Shown: one piece after another, positions 59,840-64,000 of the stretch | How positions within the stretch are numbered: the first letter of the stretch is position 1 | Layout of the letters: each line of letters opens with the position of its first letter | NCBI GenBank assembly: GCA_019802505.1 | Contig: JAFMOC010000088.1 | Span: forward strand, 392,001-456,000 | Reading direction: 5' to 3' | Length of the DNA: 64,000 nucleotides | DNA from: Corydoras sp. C115 | Lineage: Eukaryota; Chordata; Actinopteri; Siluriformes; Callichthyidae | Notes under the pieces: model-generated | Told to the model about the DNA's origin: nothing | Database searches by the model: none | What the model saw: only the letters and a program-made list of their open reading frames with translations | Program-made: the position numbers and the translations under genes

Positions 59840-60562
59840 GATATAGATTCCGAAACTATTTATATATTTTCCACAACCACATCATGAAGACCATGGAGAG
59901 GCTTGTCCCATAGTCTAGACGTTTCTGGACCCTGTCCAGTTAACTGGGAGTTGAGGACGCCATCATCTACCTGCTCAACCGAGTCTACTATGCTCACCTG
60001 GGCAAGCCAGCCAGCACTTCTAGGATCATAGATTTTTTTTAATTCAGTGCATTCCACACAATTCGCCCTGCTCTTATAGGCGAGAAGCTGACAGCGATGC
60101 AGGCAGACTCCCCCGTTCATATCCTGTATTACAGACTAACACAGGCAGACCACAGTGACCGGCAGACTGCAATACTGCAGCACTGTGTGTTGGACAGAGT
60201 GGTCAGCAACACCTCTGGGACCACAAGGAACTGTCCTTTCTCTCTTCCTCTTCTCTTTCTTCAGCACAAACTTCAGTTTCTGTACTGACCTGCTACTTTC
60301 AGAAGATTTCTGACGACTCTGCATTTCTTGGATGTATCCAAGCAGGGGTGATATCACTGCCAATTTTTTTTTTTATTGTTGTATTTAAAAACTAAAAACT
60401 TTGTATTTTAGTATATTGCATTTTAGTTTCCTTTAAAGAAGTGCGTATTGTTGATCATTTTTATCCTTATTATATTTTTAGTACATTATAACTTGGCAAA
60501 CAGTGCAACTGTAACATCTGCAATTTCCCACAGGGGATCAATAAAGTATTCTGATTTAAAGC
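59840..60562 (+). pseudogene. Jockey-like LINE: RT fragment and 3' end
   Basis: The plus strand translates to EDAIIYLLNRVYYAHLGKPA, then IRPALIGEKLTAMQADSP, LQHCVLDRVVSNTSG and, frame-shifted, the region of the PQG motif. These surround RT motif A (FDFSSAFNTI in relatives, here broken). It then jumps to a 3' UTR ending GGGGATCAATAAAGTATTCTGAT. The catalytic YxDD region and C-terminus are deleted or decayed. Confidence 0.75.
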
Positions 60563-61280
60563 AAAATCCAGAACATTGTGCACAGCGGCAGCACAGAATG
60601 TTAACAGGATTAATAGCTGAAATATAACAATAACCGGACAGACTAAGAACTGCAACTGTTTTTAAGCTCTGTCTAATTGCATCCATAATGAACTGCAGGT
60701 GTGTGCTGGAGCTGTTTCATTGGCTTAGGAACACAGCAGAGTCGCCAGTATCTGCCGTCGACTGTCACCAGGGGCCGCCAAACAGACAAAGACAAACAAA
60801 CGGGACCACAAAGAAAGAAAGGGCACAAAAATAAGCGTAAGCTCAGTGTAAACGGGATGTTCAACAATATATTAGAATTTCCTAACAACTTTTTTTTTGT
60901 AATTTTAAATGTAAATCAAATTAACTTTTAAAATATTACAAATGGCTAAAGTAACAGCAGCATGGGCATGCAGTCCAGATGCTGCAAGGGACTACACATT
61001 AGGTGCAGCTGCCAGAACACCTATTTAAATCCTTGGCACCACTTGGCAGCACACCTTGTCACACCGTCTCTATGCCACAGAAAATTGTAGTATGGAAAGG
61101 TACTTTCTAATATTTTTGTAGAATTTTTTTAAGAGGGTAAAAAAAGGTTTTGTTGAGGAATTGTTAATTCCTCTGATGCATTTCGCTTCCACATACCATG
61201 GCCCTCTACATCTTGCCTCCTTTAAATCAGGCTCTAACTCTTATGACTGAAGCTAGATTGCTAAACATCTAACATATATG
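60563..61280. other. Unidentified DNA
   Basis: A complex patch lies at 60690-60850 (GTGTGTGCTGGAGCTGTTTC) but without a recognised gene; the rest is AT-rich. Confidence 0.35.
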
Positions 61281-61440
61281 TGTGGCAGCTCAGTGGTTAG
61301 GGTGTTGGGTTACCAGTTTGATTATTGGGGGTTTAAATCCTTGCGCCATTTAAATTACCAATGTTGGCCCTTGAGACCTTAAGCTTCATTGCTCAAAAGG
61401 ATGCTGTTTAATTGTTGATCCTGTACTCTGACCTGTCTCA
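61281..61440 (+). mobile_element. Second tRNA-derived SINE family (Mermaid-like)
   Basis: GTGGCAGCTCAGTGGTTAGG (A box), a GGGTTTAAATCC B box, then GCCATTTAAATTACCAATGT, TTGGCCCTTGAGACCTTAAG and TTCATTGCTCAAAAGGATGC. This order is typical of a fish SINE family described in catfish and zebrafish relatives. Decayed single copy in the window. Confidence 0.7.
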
Positions 61441-61802
61441 TCTTTGTGTCATTATATCATTCTAATTTTAAGAAAAAAAAAAATCTGATTCCTCATCTGT
61501 AGATTCCTGGTTTCTGGTTTTGATCTGAGATCAAACAAGCTATTAGGAAGTACAAGCGACATTTACACTGATTGATGCTAAGATGATCAACCTAGCTTCT
61601 ATTTCTCACTGCTCAAGCCATATTCTCTGGCACTCTGGATAAGGTCATACTGGAAGCCACATGACCACAACCCGTGTTTAAAGGCTCTTAAGTGTATTCT
61701 GTTTGCAAGCTGGTCAATTCCAAACATATGTAAAGAACAATTGCACCACAATCTTAATGTATTGGAATGGTTAATCTTAATGTATTGGAATATATATATA
61801 GG
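61441..61802. other. Unidentified DNA
   Basis: A 25-base direct repeat (AATCTTAATGTATTGGAAT, near 61752 and 61773) precedes the SINE; nothing else. Confidence 0.4.
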
Positions 61803-62110
61803 GGTGGCACGGTGGCTTAGTGGTTAGCACGTTCGCCTCTCAGCACTAGGGATTCTCGGTTTGAATCCCCATCTGGGTGGAGCTTCCATGTTCTCTCCAT
61901 GTCCGTGTGGGTTTCCTCTGGTTTCTTCCCACAGTCCAAAAACATGGATCAAATCAATTGACTTCTCCAAATTGCCTCATATAGAGTGTGTTTGTGTGCG
62001 TGTCTGTGTGTGTGAGTGTGTGCCCAGCGATAGATAGATAGATGCCTGGATGGGCATGGGAACCCCCCCGCGACCCTAATATAGGATAAAGCGGAAGATA
62101 ATGGATGGAT

Positions 62111-62112
<2 letters not shown>
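61803..62112 (+). mobile_element. tRNA-SINE with internal deletion, plus member of an inverted pair
   Basis: Head GGTGGCTTAGTGGTTAGC is intact. The stretch between CCCAGCGATAGATAGA and TGGATGGGCATGGGAACC has lost the TGTCCTGGG box. The tail ATGGATGGATGG runs into (TA)n. Confidence 0.9.

Positions 62113-62188
<76 letters not shown>
62113..62188. repeat. (TA)n microsatellite between inverted SINEs
   Basis: Pure TA run of 76 bases. Confidence 0.95.
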
Positions 62189-62191
<3 letters not shown>

Positions 62192-62473
62192 TTCATTATC
62201 TCCCGCTTTATCCTCTATTAGGGTCGTGGTGGGGTTCCCCATGCCCATCCAGGGGAGAACGTCTCGGGCGCTGGGCAGATAGACCCAGGACAGGGCGCCA
62301 ATCCATCGCTGGGCACACACTCACTCACACAAACACTCTATATGGGGCAATTTTGAGAATTCAATTGACTTGATCCATGTTTTTTGGACTGTGGGAGGAA
62401 ACCAGAGAACCCGGAGGAAACCCCACGCAGACACGGGGAGAACATAGAAACTCCACCCAGATGGGGATTCGAA
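62189..62473 (-). mobile_element. tRNA-SINE, minus member of the inverted pair, head missing
   Basis: Starts TCATTCATTATCTCCCGCTT, with CCAGGGGAGAACGTCTCGGG and CCAGGACAGGGCGCCAATCC boxes. It ends inside the B box at GGGGATTCGAA, so the A box is lacking. Confidence 0.92.
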
Positions 62474-63437
62474 TATATTTAGCTAAATTTTGGTTTAATT
62501 TTTGCATGACTGAGGACATGTAAATGTCACTAAAATCTGGCTACAGCCTGTCTTGGACTTTATGTTTCATTAGTTTCTTAATCGACATAGGGAATGCGCT
62601 GACAAAAGTGAATCCAAGCACCTCTTTCAGTCCTAACTGTCTCTGTCAGCTGGATGTCCACATTGTCACCCGACTTTGTGCTGATGTCTCTTGAGGTGCA
62701 CAGAGACTTGCCAAGTGATGCTTTCTCAAAGGCCTGACTTGGGGACATAAAGTGCATATCTTTTAGCAATTCTCACCAAATCTTCTCAGAGCAGTGCCTA
62801 CACATAAGTAATCACTTTTTTTTTTAGCTTTTGCAAAATAGATTTTGAACATTTCATTTATAGTAAAATAACACGATATTAAACATTTCAATTGGTGTTT
62901 GAGGAGGCTAAAATCTTAAGAGACATAATAATATTGACAAGCAAATAAAATTCTTTAATACAGCACAAAATGCTAATCATGTATATTAACTGGTGGGCTG
63001 CTGAGACTACGATTAAGAGCAGGTGTGGCACAATTGCCTGTATGTATCACTCGTAGTGCTTGCTGTATAAAAGCTAATTTTTAAGCTGATTTTAAGCCTT
63101 AGCACTGCTACATTTTATGATATTGTTAGTTCTCTGTGCACATATTGTAAGCCATATGTACTATGACGTTGTTTTGTTATAGGGTTTGCTTGATTGGTGC
63201 AGCTGTGGTTCGTGACTACAGCATCCCTTTTGATATATAAACACACAGCTTCCAACTCCGATGAGTTATGCAGTTATTTTTTGCTAGGCTAAACGCTTTT
63301 CTCTTGGGTTTGGTAGGCCAGGTTTATTTTCTGTAGAGTGTGTATTCTGAATAAAATGCAGTAGAGTGTATTATGCTATGTGTATTATAACAAAAGTTAT
63401 GGTTTGTAGTGGTCACATTTATCATTTATTTATAGCG
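62474..63437. other. Unidentified DNA
   Basis: On the minus strand 62578-62769 is a 63-codon frame with mixed composition (KSLCTSRDISTKSGDNVDIQ) but no recognised family. Confidence 0.3.
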
Positions 63438-63524
63438 TCCATGATATCATTTAATGCTATAAATGATCCATGATTTCATTTAATGCTATAAATGATCCAT
63501 GATCTCATTTAATGCTATAAATGA
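63438..63524 (+). repeat. 29-bp tandem repeat, three units
   Basis: Units at 63438, 63467 and 63496 share TCCATGAT-TCATTTAATGC and ATAAATGA, differing by one or two bases. Confidence 0.9.
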
Positions 63525-63649
63525 TATGTAGGTATTTTTGTATTGCATTTATTAAATTTGTTTTACTTCACCATTCAAATTATTTTTTGTCTCTTGGGGT
63601 GTTCTGTCTGGTGCAGCTTTATTTTCTTAATTTACCTCTATTTTATTCA

Positions 63650-63998
63650 GAGTCTCAAGATAGCTCACCTGTCTCCTAGGATCCTGGTGAACTTCTACCA
63701 CTGTTCCATTGAGAGCATACTCACCAACTGTATCTCTGAATGGTATGGCAGCAGAGCACTCCAGTGGGTGGTAAAAACGGCACAGCGCATCATAGGCAGC
63801 GAGTTACCCACCATCGAGGACATACATTGCAAGTGCTGCCTGGGCAGGGCGAGGAATATCATCAAGTATGTTACCGGTATGTTACTGGTACTGGTAGGCG
63901 TTACAGGAGTCTCCGTTCCCACACCAGCAGTCTAAGGAAATTTGTTTTTTTCTGAGGAGCTTATCCTTATGAACGCTACACATACACTTTAATAACCA
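63650..63998 (+). pseudogene. Jockey-like LINE: ORF2 C-terminus, runs to the window end
   Basis: LVNFYHCSIESILTNCISEW, VVKTAQRIIGSELPTIEDI, GRARNIIKYVT and, after a frame change, GRRYRSLRSHTSSLRK are the ordered C-terminal motifs of the same fish LINE family as at 43057 and 59840. The upstream RT core is absent. The 3' UTR would lie beyond the window. Confidence 0.82.
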
Positions 63999-64000
63999 CT

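Noticed and set aside
63438..63524. Possible CRISPR-like repeat array
   Set aside because: Units are directly adjacent without spacers, and the window is clearly vertebrate.

Overview
The window looks like gene-poor nuclear DNA of a ray-finned fish (teleost). Evidence: many tRNA-derived SINE copies with a pol III promoter and a GGATAAAGCGGAAGATAATG-type 3' end, L2/CR1-type LINEs whose 3' ends match those known from fish, Tc1-like transposons, chromodomain Ty3/gypsy elements, and long (TA)n/(CA)n microsatellites. I found no complete host protein-coding gene. Two short exon-like segments (about 7.6 kb on the minus strand, 15.15 kb on the plus strand) and several complex repeat-free stretches may belong to a host gene or its regulatory DNA, but this is weak.

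Layout. 1-5392: three-level nest. A gypsy element (integrase end, chromodomain, 3' LTR) is split in its LTR by an L2 LINE, which is itself split by a second, internally deleted gypsy element. 5393-8262: AT-rich DNA with a hAT-like end and a 23-bp tandem repeat. 8263-13398: SINE fragment, Tc1 remnant, a third gypsy element (5' LTR, gag, zinc knuckle, protease, broken RT) with a Tc1 element inside gag, an LTR-like piece, another Tc1 remnant and a SINE. 13407-26700: mostly unique AT-rich DNA with scattered SINEs, a tRNA-Asn pseudogene and microsatellites. 26706-31200: an older repeat hit by a SINE, then a second L2 copy with ORF1 and endonuclease, broken by a minus-strand gypsy remnant. 31204-34964: LTR-like and unidentified repeats, then a solo LTR with perfect target-site duplication (TSD). 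35885-38172: SINE and L2 fragments around a complete IS630/Tc1/mariner-type transposon with terminal inverted repeats (TIRs) and TA target sites. 38173-47167: L1, gypsy, Tc1 and other LINE fragments, a 309-bp TA/TG tract, and an L2 copy with a long open RT frame. 49149-51150: a candidate solo LTR and an L2 3' fragment containing a 1.3-kb miniature LTR retrotransposon with TSD. 51151-64000: mostly unidentified DNA with SINEs, compound microsatellites, a tail-to-tail SINE pair and fragments of a third LINE family.

Interaction. Almost all coding sequence is retroelement or transposon sequence, mostly decayed. L2 copies 1 and 2 are complementary: one keeps ORF1, RT and the 3' end, the other ORF1 and the endonuclease. 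Five or more L2 3' ends show 5' truncation. The strongest signals are the miniature LTR element and its solo-LTR relative, which share a hairpin at the LTR start; the SGNH-esterase-like ORF1 of the L2 elements; the complete TIR transposon; and the repeated pattern of gypsy remnants that keep protease plus 3' LTR inside L2 copies.
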